From the NCBI GenBank assembly GCA_013416795.1, contig RQSC01001147.1:97270-130344 (forward strand): a stretch of DNA of 33,075 bases. The letters are read 5' to 3'. The position numbers and the translations under genes are program-made. The notes beneath the pieces are model-generated. The model saw only the letters and a list, made by a program, of their open reading frames with translations, was not told the origin of the DNA and searched no databases. The first letter of the stretch is position 1. Each line of letters starts with the position of its first letter. Origin of the DNA: Prasinococcaceae sp. CCMP 1430. Its lineage: Eukaryota > Prasinodermophyta > Palmophyllophyceae > Prasinococcales > Prasinococcaceae. Below are positions 24,978 to 33,075 of this stretch, in pieces.

Positions 24978-26769
24978 TTAAATCACCACTTCGTACTCAG
25001 TGTTGACGGTCCAATCCAACGTACTCTCGATTGGCTTCATGATCATGTAGCCGTTCGCCACAACGTAGAAGGCCAGCACCGGCATCGACAGCACGATGCC
25101 TGCCCATCTGGTGGTAGGATCGTCTGACGTGTACAGCTGCGTCGGTGCCCGCGAGGCGCACGAGTTAGGAGCGGAGCGGAGTCAGCGAACGCGAAAGTGC
25201 TGAGGCTCAAGTTCGCGCACGGCACTCTCGCGCGTGCGCATATTGCACGGTGGCCGTGGGCAAGCGTGCGCCCCGCTAACGCACCGATCCGAACATGCCA
25301 CCGCCTGGGGCAACAGCCACCCAGAAGTTGATGAACAGGACGGCGCCGGTGAGCGCCCACATGAAGATGCTCTCGGTCTGGTTGGCGACCCACATGCCCA
25401 TCTTTCTTCGGGAGGTGCAGAATTTGACCAGCGGCACCAGCGCGAAGGGCAGCAGCAGCGCGAGCGAGGCGTTCACAAAATTGACCATCTGGTTGAGCGA
25501 GCTGTCGTCACCGAAGACAGCGACCAGCACGGCGGGAATGATGGCCGACAAGCGCGTGAGGATCGCGCGCTTCCACATCGGCAGGCGCATCTGCAGAAAT
25601 CCATCCATGATGTACTGCCCAGAGTACGTGGTGGTGATGGCCGAGCTCTGCCCCGCGGCGAGCAGCGTCAGCGCCCAGAGCAAGCAGCCGTTCTTCACTG
25701 TCAGAAACTTGCAGAAGTCCGAGTTGCCCTGCACCTCATCGGCCAGAAGCTCGCCCGTGTCGGGGTCCACCTGGCCATATATCCGCTCGGCGGCGAGCGA
25801 CGTGATGCAGCAGTTGATGACAATGGTCACCAGAATGGGGAAAACAGGCTCCACGCTGGCCAGGAAGACGGCGCGCTTGATGTGCGAGGGCGTGCGCGGC
25901 ACCTTGCGCGACTGCACAGCAGCGGTGTGCAGGAAGAGGTTGTGAGGCATCACGACGGCGCCGAGCACGCCCGCAGCCGCGAACGTGCCGCCGGGGGGTA
26001 TGTCGGGCACGGTGATGCCACGCACGAACGCCGTGCCATCGACACCCACCAGCACCCACTCGGCGAGCAGCAGCACGCTCATCGCACCCACAAATGCCAG
26101 CACGATGCCCTCCATTACGCGCGTGCCCCAGTGCTGCGTCATGAGGAAGAGCATGGTGGTCACCGCGGAGAGCATCACGCCCACCCACGTGTCCCAGCCA
26201 GCCAGCAGCTTGAGCGCGAAGCCAATGCCAATGACTTCGGGCAGGTCGGTGATTATGACCATGAATTCGGCCACCGCCCAAAAAATCACGCGCCAGGTGC
26301 GCGGGTACTCGTCGGCCATGGCCTGGCTCAGGGTCTTGCGCGTGCACTGGCCGAGCCGCACGCAAAGCACCTGCACGTAGATGGACAGCAGGCTCGTCCA
26401 TAGCACGACCCACAGCATGGCGTAGCCCGTTTCGGCGCCCGACTGGATGTCGGCCTGGTAGTTGCCCGGGTCGACGTACGCGATGCACACCAGCCACCCC
26501 GGCCCGACGTAGCGCAGGAACTCGCGCCATGTGAGCTTGGCGGGCGGCGGTGTCACGTCGGCCCCCGCCGCCTCTAGGTCAACGCTGTCCGTCCCATCGA
26601 TGGACAGACGCGGGTTCTCGTGGAAGCCATTCGAGTCCTCACCCCCCTCCGCGGCCGCGCCGAGCGACGCGCCCTCCGCCTCATTGCCGGCTGCCGCGGC
26701 GCGGGCGGCGGCCGCAGCTTCGTCGAGCAGCAAGCTCGACTCGCCGACCTTTTTCCCCCCCTCGCTCAT
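24978..26769 (-). CDS. NRAMP-family divalent metal transporter
   Basis: Proton-coupled importer of Fe2+/Mn2+ (SLC11 family), in plasma or vacuolar membrane. Two exons: 26769-25285 and 25136-24978 (stop TAA), joined in phase 0 over a GTGCGT...GCAG intron with a CTAAC branch-point match about 24 nt before the acceptor. The product is 547 aa. TM1 carries the metal-binding motif DPGN at residues 100-103 (AYVDPGNYQADIQSG). TM6 carries MPHN at 274-277 (VMPHNLFLHTAAVQSR); the Met marks transition-metal selectivity. About eleven hydrophobic segments follow the family pattern. The second exon supplies a last membrane segment (GIVLSMPVLAFYVVANGYM). Without it the protein ends abruptly at GSVR. The N-terminal 75 residues are acidic and Ala-rich (GESSLLLDEAAAA). 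Longer in-frame starts exist (ATG 27132) but add only R/G-rich sequence. Confidence 0.92.
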
Positions 26770-27424
26770 CGATCGCGACGAGGGGGCCGCCGCTCCGCCC
26801 CAAGCAGCCCCCCCCCCCAAACTCAGGCCGCCTGCGCTTTCGCGCCGCCCGAGCCCCCGCACCTCCCCCCCTTGCGCCCCCGCGGCCCTGTCTCCCCCGC
26901 GCGCGCGCCCCGCGCGGCGTGTGGCGCCCGCAATGGCGCCCGCATCGCCCCGCCGGCTGCAGCGGCTCAGGCCGACAGCCGGCGGCCGCACCACCTCGCG
27001 CGCGCCCGGCACACGCAACGTCCAACCCACGGAATCCGTCCGCGAAACCGGCCGGGAGCCGCGCGGCTCGCAGCCGGTCTGACATGCGGACGCGCGGCAC
27101 CCCGCCGACGAATTTGCAATTGTGCAGTTCATGGGAGATCTCACCACCCCTCACAGTGAGCGGCGTACCCGAGAGCGATAGGGGCTTCGGGCGTTGGATG
27201 AACAAGTTGACTTCGTCGCGGATCTTAGCGTCGGTCATTTTTCGGAAGTCCTTTTTTTTTTTCTCGAGGCACTTTTGCGAGGCCCCGCCGGCGTGGATTC
27301 GCGCTGCGGCGTGCGGGGCGGTGCCATCAGGCGGCCTGGCGAGTGGCAACAGCCGCTACAGCGCGCGCGCCGCGCGCGAGGCGGCCCCCCCCGCGGGGGG
27401 AAGGCGGGAGGGGGCGGGGCAGCG
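26770..27424. promoter_or_regulatory. Bidirectional promoter region, NRAMP / TMEM115-like
   Basis: 655 bp between divergent ATGs. It includes a run of 11 T at about 27251-27261 and an A/T-richer zone from 27100 to 27260, which is where I would expect the transcription starts. The frames open into it from both sides are R/G/P-rich and have no clear coding signal. Confidence 0.45.
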
Positions 27425-28573
27425 ATGGCCACGGAGGGAGCCGTGCCCGTGTGGGCGGACACTGGCGAGGCGGTGCGACCCGCCGGCAGTGGCGGCAACG
27501 GCGGCGGCAAGAGCGGGGAGAGCGGCGGCGAGCCCCTTCCGCCCCGCCCGGCGGCGGGCCTCGCGGCGGACGCGACGCGGCGCTTGCGCGGCGTGCTCGA
27601 GGGAGGGTCGCTGGCGACGCGCCTGCTGGTGGGCGTGCTGGTGGTGGGCTACCTGGTCTCCCGATTGGTCGGCGAGCGCGCGGACCTGTTCTTCGCGCTC
27701 GTGTGCCGAAAGACGCTGCCGCGCATCTGGAACGTCGCCACTGCCGGGATCTACGAGACGTCGCTGCCATCGCTCGCGCTGTCGTCGACAGCGCTGCTGG
27801 TCTCGTCGCGGCTGCTCGAGCCACAGTGGGGGACGAAGGAGTTCTTCGCGTTCATGGCCTGCATAAACGCGTGCGTGGGAGCGGCAACGTTCGCGTCGCT
27901 CTATGCGCTGTACGCGATCACGCAAGACCTGTACTACCTCAACGCGCGCGTGTCTGGTTTCTACGGTGTCACGGCGGCACTGCTCGTTGCCGCCCGGCAG
28001 CTCATGCCCAATGAGCTTCCGGTGCCCGCTCTGCCCTTCTTGCGCGCGAAACACCTGTGCCAGCTCTACCTGGTCAGCGCGGCCGTGCTCACCGTCGCAT
28101 CCGGCGCCAAGCATCACCACATGGGAATGTGCCTCTTCGTGGTCTATGGGACGTGGTTCGCGTGGATCTACCTGCGCTTCTATCAGCGACGCGCCGCGGA
28201 CCTCGAAGCGGGCGATCAGTCGGAGGAGATGTCGTTCGAGGCCTTCTGGCCGGAGCCATGCCAGCCGCTCTGTGCCAACCTCGGCTCGGTGTGCTTCAAG
28301 TGGTGCTGCGTGCGACCGGCGGACGTGGTGGCGCGAGCGCAGCAGCGTGGTGGCTCCGAGGCCGAGGCCATTGCAGCGGCCGCTGCGCGGCGTGACCCGA
28401 CGCTTCCACCGGCGCAGCAGGAGTCGGAGAGACGCAAGCGAGAGGCGCATACTCAAAGGGCGCTGAAGCTGCTCGAGGAGCGCCTACGTGCCTCAAACGC
28501 AGCTGCGGATGCTGTGGATGCTTCCGCCGGGGATGACGAAGGCGCCGCGCCATCTGGAGAGAGCAATGTGTAG
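27425..28573 (+). CDS. TMEM115 / DUF1751 rhomboid-like Golgi membrane protein
   Basis: TMEM115 proteins are Golgi multi-pass, catalytically dead rhomboid relatives implicated in retrograde traffic. Single exon, 382 aa from ATG 27425. After a 60-residue G/P/A-rich cytosolic start come TM segments LLVGVLVVGYLVSRLVG, the conserved IWNVATAGIYETSLPSLALS and LEPQWGTKEFFAFMACIN block, ATFASLYALYAI, and GFYGVTAALLVAARQLMP, a rhomboid-like G-F/S-G stretch without the Ser protease motif. Later segments include LYLVSAAVLTVASG and GMCLFVVYGTWFAWIYLRFY. The tail (LEAGDQSEEMSFEAFWPEP...) matches the family's cytosolic C-terminus and ends in a charged helix RRKREAHTQRALKLLEERL. An upstream in-frame extension to 27194 lacks an ATG that improves the match. 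Confidence 0.88.
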   Translation: MATEGAVPVWADTGEAVRPAGSGGNGGGKSGESGGEPLPPRPAAGLAADATRRLRGVLEGGSLATRLLVGVLVVGYLVSRLVGERADLFFALVCRKTLPRIWNVATAGIYETSLPSLALSSTALLVSSRLLEPQWGTKEFFAFMACINACVGAATFASLYALYAITQDLYYLNARVSGFYGVTAALLVAARQLMPNELPVPALPFLRAKHLCQLYLVSAAVLTVASGAKHHHMGMCLFVVYGTWFAWIYLRFYQRRAADLEAGDQSEEMSFEAFWPEPCQPLCANLGSVCFKWCCVRPADVVARAQQRGGSEAEAIAAAAARRDPTLPPAQQESERRKREAHTQRALKLLEERLRASNAAADAVDASAGDDEGAAPSGESNV

Positions 28574-28602
28574 CAGCAGCAGCGGCAGCGCACAACACGT
28601 GG

Positions 28603-28625
28603 CCCTTATCATATATATATAATAC
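28603..28625. repeat. Short (AT)n tract
   Basis: TATCATATATATATAATACA lies 35-50 bp past the TMEM115-like stop, in the convergent gap before the RNase T2 stop. It may take part in 3'-end formation. Confidence 0.75.
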
Positions 28626-28790
28626 AGCGAGATGCTTTCCACCCAGTGGCGTCGCTTCGATGCGCCCATACGAGAGGCACGGTGCGGCAGCTTGCGGCAC
28701 GGCGTGCGCGCTCTCTAGTACGTGTGCGCTCGAATCATCGAGGCGAACGAGGGACAGAAAAAAAATGAATATGGATGGCTTCCCCTTGGT

Positions 28791-29695
28791 CTATGCGTGC
28801 GCGGCGCTGGTCGCAGGGGGGTACGCGATGTCGCCGCTGCACGTGCTCTTGATGCTCGGGGGACAATCCATGAACTTGAGGTCGGTGCCCACGCAAAGCC
28901 ACACCTCGCCGACCTGGCTGCCAACGCCTTTGGCGGCCGAGCAGTGGATGGCCGGGGCGTAGCCCACCGCCTTCTCTATGGCATCGGCCATGTGCTGCGC
29001 ATCGTACTTTCTCTCGGCGCTCGGCGTTATCCCAGCGTCGCTGAGCGCGCCGTAGAGGTCTGTTTCTTGCTGCATGTCCAGCGTTGTTTGGAAGAAATCG
29101 AGCTCGCTGTTGATGAACGGGGACGCGCACGTGCCTGCCGGGGCGGCATCGGGCGTGCGAGCGCGCGGCCAGTACGTCAGAGGACGCACGCCACGGCGGG
29201 ATGCGCGCGCGCGCGCGCGCGACGAGCGACCGCTCAGGCCATCGGGCTCGGACGCACCGTGCTTGTCCCATTCGTGCTTCCAGAACTTGGTGTCCGCGCC
29301 GGAGTACGATGGCCAGTACTCGTCGAGGTCCTCCTCGATGGACGCAACCTTTGACTCGTCGAAAGGCGCGCTCTTGTCGCAGAACGAGGGGTACGAGCCG
29401 TTGTCGTAGTTGGCCCAGAGCCCGTGGATGGTGAAGTGGTTGGCGGGCGGCTGCTGCGAGCAGTGGGCGCTCGACTCGTCGCACATGGACTCGCCCCACT
29501 GCTGCACCAGTAAGAAGAAGTCGGCCTGCGCCTGGCGCAGCGGCGCGACCGCGCCCGCCGCGGCGACCCACTTCGTCCCAAGAACGCTCGCTCACGCGGC
29601 CCGATGGCGCTGGCTGCTGCGAGCGGCCGCGCGCCCTCGGCGCGTGCGACGAGCGCCAGCGCGGCGGCCGCGGCAGCCGCGGCCCTTCCCGCCAT
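28791..29695 (-). CDS. Ribonuclease T2 family protein, secreted or vacuolar
   Basis: Endoribonuclease cleaving RNA 3' of the base via a 2',3'-cyclic phosphate, usually secreted or lysosomal. The catalytic region is clear: ADFFLLVQQWGESMC, then FTIHGLWANYDNGSYPSFC (CAS I with its His) and FWKHEWDKHG (CAS II, His-Glu-Lys-His all present). A GTGCGT...GGCAG intron (29257-29135) joins KHG to TCASPFINSELDFF. The last exon continues to the TAG at 28791 with family-typical C-terminal Cys (SQVGEVWLCVG, FMDCPPS). The intron length is a multiple of three and stop-free, so an unspliced product is also readable. The 5' end is unresolved. ATG 29695 opens a good signal peptide (MAGRAAAAAAAALALVARAEG), but I find no canonical phase-matched intron joining it to the catalytic frame, which is open only after a TGA at 29592-29594. 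Confidence 0.82.
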
Positions 29696-30206
29696 TGCAG
29701 CTCGCCCCCGCAGCCCCGCCTCCTCTCCGCCTGGGGCCCACCACGCCCCGAGCGCCGCGTGTGGTCACACGGTAGCGCTGAGTGGAGCAGCTGAACGTGT
29801 GGGCCGCACAACTTCCGAGTTCAAAGTTCCAGGTCAGCGCGCTCGCAACAGTGAAACGACGCGTGCACGCATGCGATCGCACGTCCACGCCACGGGCATA
29901 CGAACCCTCAACACAAAACCCCTAATGTGCCTCTGCTCTGCGCGTTTCGCGTTCCGCTGTTTCCTGGTGCGCCCGCGCCTCCCCTGCGTTTCGCACTTCC
30001 GATCCCGGCCCCCCGGCCCGGATTCTGCGGAGGCCCGAAATCGCCGTCCGGAAAGCGCGGGAAAGGCGGCGCCGCCAAGGACGGGTGGGGCGAGAGCGGT
30101 GGAGGGACAGAGAGGGACTAACTTCCGACTTCCGAGGGTGCGGGGCGCCCGCTCGCGCCACACGGCGCGCGGCGGCCGCCGGCGCCCCACACACCCGCCC
30201 GTCGCC
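29696..30206. promoter_or_regulatory. Bidirectional promoter region, RNase T2 / predicted selenoprotein
   Basis: 511 bp between divergent genes. It is A/T-richer at 29890-29960 (ACACAAAACCCCTAATG) and purine-rich before the selenoprotein ATG (30040-30120). No gene or specific element was recognised. Confidence 0.45.
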
Positions 30207-30893
30207 ATGGGAAGCAAGGACGAGGACGCCTACGCGGCGCTCCTGGCCACGCCCGCCGAGGACGAGGACTGCACCACGTGAGGCATCGACGGGGCGTGCG
30301 ACGAGGACACCGCCGTGGCCGTCCCTCCCGCGCCCCCCAGCGGCAGGGGCCCCGCCGCCCCGCAGGGCAACGGCGAGCTGTGGTCCGCGCTCTTCACGGT
30401 CGCGGTCTCGGTGCCCGCGCTACTGGGCTCGTGATGCTGGCCTCTCCTCTTGGCAGGCGTGCTAGGCGTGACCGCCTCAGCAGCCGCCAAGAGCTTCAGC
30501 CACTCGATCTCCGCAGCGGTCACGCTGGCCTGCCTCACCAACCTCACGCAGTATGTGCACTGGAAGGGGGTGACTTCTAAGCGCCGCGGTTCCTTCTGGC
30601 GCCGCCACGGTCCGACCATCCTGTGCGCCCTCGCGGTCCCTCTGGTGATGCTCGACCTCACGCGCCATCTGCTGCAGGACGCGGAGATCTGGACTGGGCC
30701 CTCGAGCCACATGTTCCGCCCCGACTGCTCTCCCACGACGGGCCTCTCTGGCATCAGGTGCCTCAGCTGGACCGGCTTCTTTTTCACCATTGTCGGGACC
30801 TACGCGGGCTTCGCGCTGCTGCTCATCGGCGTCTTCTGGAGCGCCGGCTTTGTCGGCAAGGTGGAGAGGGCATGGGCACTCGCACGCCGCTAG
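30207..30893 (+). CDS. Predicted multi-pass membrane selenoprotein with in-frame TGA codons
   Basis: One reading frame runs from ATG 30207 to TAG 30891-30893 (228 codons before the stop). It is interrupted only by TGA at 30279-30281 (residue 25) and TGA at 30432-30434 (residue 76). Composition and hydrophobic pattern continue across both: EDEDCTT-TGA-GIDGACDEDTA and SVPALLGS-TGA-CWPLLLAGVLG. About four membrane segments follow: around the second TGA, then ISAAVTLACLTNLTQYVHW, TILCALAVPLVMLDL, and FFFTIVGTYAGFALLLIGVFW. Conserved-looking polar blocks are VHWKGVTSKRRGSFWRRHGP and SHMFRPDCSP. TGA is a normal stop in other genes of this window, so recoding needs a signal, and a SECIS-like fold lies about 135 nt past the stop. 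Alternative: two short introns, 30278-30340 (63 nt) and 30431-30499 (69 nt), both GT-AG and phase-compatible, would remove the TGAs. The 63-nt case is quite plausible. Possible kinship to the algal membrane selenoprotein MSP is unverified. Confidence 0.7.
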
Positions 30894-30933
30894 CAGACGT
30901 AGATAGCGCCTGCGCGCGCGCCCTGGCGCGGCC

Positions 30934-30950
30934 CAAGAGAGAGAGAGAGA
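30934..30950. repeat. (GA)n microsatellite
   Basis: A run of GA dinucleotides in the 3' flank of the predicted selenoprotein, about 45 nt past its stop codon. Confidence 0.8.
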
Positions 30951-31027
30951 ACATCAAGAATGCACGCGCAAGCAGCTCGGGGCAATCGCCCCGAGAGGGC
31001 TGCTCGTCGACACGCAGCGAGCGACGC

Positions 31028-31106
31028 GCACCGTCCCATGACGCGCCGGTGGTAAAGCGGCCCTCGGCCGCATCGCCGGATGCTGAAAACACACACACGA
31101 CGGTGC
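31028..31106 (+). promoter_or_regulatory. SECIS-like element, form II, in the 3' flank of the predicted selenoprotein
   Basis: SECIS elements direct selenocysteine insertion at UGA in eukaryotic mRNAs. By hand folding: helix I pairs GCACCGTC (31028-31035) with GACGGTGC (31099-31106), 8 of 8. The quartet is AUGAC (31038-31042) facing UGAA (31084-31087), giving the tandem G-A pairs and the usual preceding A. Helix II pairs 31043-31053 with 31072-31083 (11 pairs, one bulged A at 31080). An unpaired AAA (31054-31056) lies 12 nt after AUGA. An apical mini-hairpin GCGGCC/GGCCGC with loop CUC (31057-31071) makes it form II. Every conserved feature is in its expected place and order. Confidence 0.8.
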
Positions 31107-31209
31107 CACTCGCAGCGGGCCGCACGGGCCACCCGCGCGGCCACAAGCGACCGTGTTGCACAAGAGTAATGATCAAGCATTGTATGAGTACACAGCGCCG
31201 TCGAGGCGC

Positions 31210-32815
31210 TCAGTCGTCGACGAAAAGGGAGCTCGCAGAGTAGTCGAGCACCCACTTGACGCTCGCGACGTACATCGCCGCGTGGCGAGCGACGTACAAG
31301 CCCACCACAGCGGCCGCCTCGGCGTAGCCCGCACCCGTCCCTTGGCCGGCGGACGCGGCGGCCTCGCGAATGGACTCGATCCAGTCGAAGCCTCCGATGG
31401 TCATCAGCGCGGTGACGCTCAGCACGGCGGCGATGGCGTCCTGCGTGAGGGCGGACATGCGCGGCGGCGGCGAGCCCTCAGGCTGGCCGCCGGACCGCCA
31501 GGCCTCCGTCCACTCCGCCGCCTCGTCCTCCGCGCTCATCGCCTGCGGAATTCAGAAGCGAGGGACGGGCGCGGCAGCGCGCCATCGTGCGCGCGGGCGG
31601 GGGTGAGCACGCGAGCGCGCGCGCGTGCGCGCGCAGCGCCAGGACACGGAGCAAGCGCCCCAACGCAGGTGCGCATCTCGTGCGCTATGGCAACCGCACG
31701 CACGGCGCTGCGCACGGCGCCGCGCGTGTACGCACCGGCATCGGGACGAAGCCCCGTTCTGCGAGCGAAGCGACGAGGTCTTCCATGTGCAGAACCCCGT
31801 ACAGGAGCGCCGCCGAAGGCACCGCCCCCACTCCCGCTGCCGAACCTGCCGCGGACTGCCTCGCGAGCGCCGCGTCGAGCGTGCGCAGCGCGGCGTCGTT
31901 GCGCGCTCGAATGACCACCGCATCGGCGCGCTCGCTCTGGCCTGACACGACGAGCTGCGCGAGCGCGAGCCTGCGTGCGCCCTCCAGGTCGAGTCTCGCC
32001 GCTGCGCGCACCGTGGCCGCCAGCGCAGGCGCGGGTCGCCCTCCCTGCCACGACCAGTCGAGGCACAGCAGCGCCGCTTCCGGGGCCGGCGCCAGCCAGC
32101 ACAGCGCCCGCAGCGCCCGCGCACCCGCCGTGGCGACCGCGCCAGCAGCGCGGCTCCCTGCCGCGTCGCTGCGCGAACTCGCGCCGGGCCCCGCCCAAAG
32201 GGCCGCCCACGCAGCCCCAGCCGCTCCGCCGCGATATGTGCTCGTCCCCCCCCGCCCCTGGTCGTCCTGCAGCGCGCCCAGCTCCGCCGCGCTCAGATCC
32301 GCCACGTACCACCGCGCGGAGCGGTACGCCTGCTGTAGCGCATCGAGCTGCGCGACGAGCCCGTGATTCGCGGCGAGGCGCCGCTGCTGCGCGGTGGGGT
32401 ACAGGTCGCACGAGAGCTGGCGCAGGGCCACGGGCGTCGCCTCGATCGACCACGTGAGGCTCTCGTCCGCCACCATCTCGAAGAGCGTCTCCCGCGCGCC
32501 CGCGCGGCAGCGGTCCGCCAGCGCGGCGAAATACTCGCTCGTGCCGACGTGCACGCACCCGACAAGCTCGACCCGCGCGCCATCATCGCGCCGCACCAGC
32601 GTGCGCGCGCGCGTCTCGAGCACCCACGCCCCTCGCTCGGCATCCTCCAGCCGCAGGCGCACGCTCTGCCCCGCCGCCGCGCCCCCCGCCACCCCCCACG
32701 ACCTCTCCAAGTCGTTCTTCACCCCTTCCCCCTGCTGCCCGATCACTCGCGCGCGCTCGCGCTGTGGCGCACCGGCGCAGATTCGCGCCCTCTCTCTCTC
32801 GCGCCTGAGGCGCAT
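31210..32815 (-). CDS. TraB/PrgY-like domain protein with C-terminal membrane region
   Basis: TraB-family proteins (bacterial PrgY, eukaryotic TRABD) have a metalloprotease-like fold with a conserved GxxH motif. Exon 1, 32815-31736, encodes 360 residues: a basic start (MRLRRERERARICAG), then VELVGCVHVGTSEYFAALAD (GxxH) at about 85-105, TLFEMVADESLTW, a variable Ala/Gly-rich middle, ALAQLVVSGQSERADAVVIRARND, and ALLYGVLHMEDLVASLAERGF, the second conserved His block. A donor GTGCGT and acceptor CCGCAG remove 193 nt (31735-31543). Exon 2, 31542-31210, then adds EDEAAEWTEAWRSGG and two hydrophobic segments (AIAAVLSVTALMTIGGF; AAVVGLYVARHAAMYVASV). A C-terminal E-W-x-x-A-W block plus membrane region suits TraB proteins. 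Alternatively exon 2 is a separate 109-aa gene starting at ATG 31539, with exon 1 ending at TAG 31685. Total 470 aa if joined. Confidence 0.6.
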
Positions 32816-33075
32816 GCTTGCCAATGAGGGCGAAGCAGGCACATAGACCCACGGGCGACTTACTTATCGAGATGGAGTCGATCATAAACCCTACATGACA
32901 TCAATCCATGCAGCAACTACAGTAAAGTACTGCACAGCACCATCATCATGGTACGGTACATACCCCAAACAAAGGAACCCTAACATGCCGCTGGCGTGCC
33001 CCCCTCATCCCCCTGGCCCCCTCCTCCTTGAAAACCCGCGTTCGTCCTCCGCCCTGCCCTCGTCCCGCGCCAGTA
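32816..33075. other. 5' flank of the TraB-like gene, end of window
   Basis: A/T-richer DNA (32850-32990) with GTACGGTACATACC-type short palindromic sequence near 32950, as expected for a promoter region. The last 80 bp are C/T-rich. Nothing else was recognised. Confidence 0.45.

Noticed and set aside
25234-26403. 389-codon plus-strand frame opposite NRAMP
   Set aside because: H/Q/R-rich shadow of the transporter's membrane segments.
27950-28010. Active rhomboid protease motif in the TMEM115-like protein
   Set aside because: GFYGVTAAL occupies the place of G-x-S-G but has no catalytic Ser. The neighbouring blocks match TMEM115/DUF1751.
30431-30456. 26-nt intron GTGATG...GGCAG removing the second TGA
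   Set aside because: Too short and it shifts the frame. Only the 69-nt alternative ending at 30499 keeps phase.
30207-30893. TGA reassigned to tryptophan
   Set aside because: TGA ends several other genes here (RRM protein, 2OG oxygenase, C2-like, P-T protein, CHUP1 fusion), so a global code change is not plausible.
1-33075. tRNA, rRNA, CRISPR or bacterial-type operon features
   Set aside because: Scanning by eye I saw no tRNA T-loop/acceptor pattern, rRNA motif or regular spaced repeats. The gene content is eukaryotic nuclear.

Overview
The window is nuclear DNA from a GC-rich, gene-dense eukaryotic microalga. The evidence is eukaryote-only genes (RPL19, PP2A catalytic subunit, HRD1, NRAMP, TMEM115, RNase T2), short GT-AG introns of about 60-250 nt, very high GC at third codon positions and long low-complexity Q/A, G and P-T tracts. 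Eight of the eleven introns I could phase begin GTGCG. The lineage is not settled. The P-T-rich secreted protein, the GGGT-type 2OG oxygenase and the predicted selenoprotein suit a haptophyte-like or other marine alga. A CHUP1-like domain and TGTAA motifs after several stop codons are features usually linked to green algae.

Layout, left to right: RPL19 (+, 5' exons outside the window); PP2A catalytic subunit (-); three-RRM protein (-); HRD1 ubiquitin ligase (+); CIA30-domain protein (-); renalase-like FAD oxidoreductase (+); small Cys-rich secreted or anchored protein (-); a 2.3 kb stretch with no gene I can support but with unusual palindromes; the C-terminal part of a 2OG-Fe(II) oxygenase (+); Q/A-rich low-complexity protein (-); weak C2-like protein (+); P-T-repeat secreted protein (-, three exons); 112-residue conserved-looking protein (+, two exons); a VHS-UIM-polyproline-CHUP1 fusion (+, single exon, 1134 aa); NRAMP transporter (-, two exons); TMEM115-like protein (+); RNase T2 (-); a multi-pass membrane protein with in-frame TGA codons followed by a SECIS-like element (+); and a TraB-like protein with a C-terminal membrane region (-, two exons).

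Strands alternate almost perfectly, giving head-to-head and tail-to-tail pairs. Convergent stop codons are as little as 19 bp apart, so overlapping 3' UTRs are likely. No operon logic applies and the genes are functionally mixed: translation, ER quality control, metal transport, secretion, cytoskeleton and redox.

The two most notable items are (1) the membrane protein at 30207-30893, whose frame is continuous except for two TGA codons and whose 3' flank at 31028-31106 can be folded into a form II eukaryotic SECIS element, so it is probably a selenoprotein; and (2) the protein at 21430-24834, which joins an endosomal-sorting type N-terminus (VHS plus ubiquitin-interacting motifs) to the CHUP1 actin-nucleating C-terminal domain, an architecture I do not know from any described protein.
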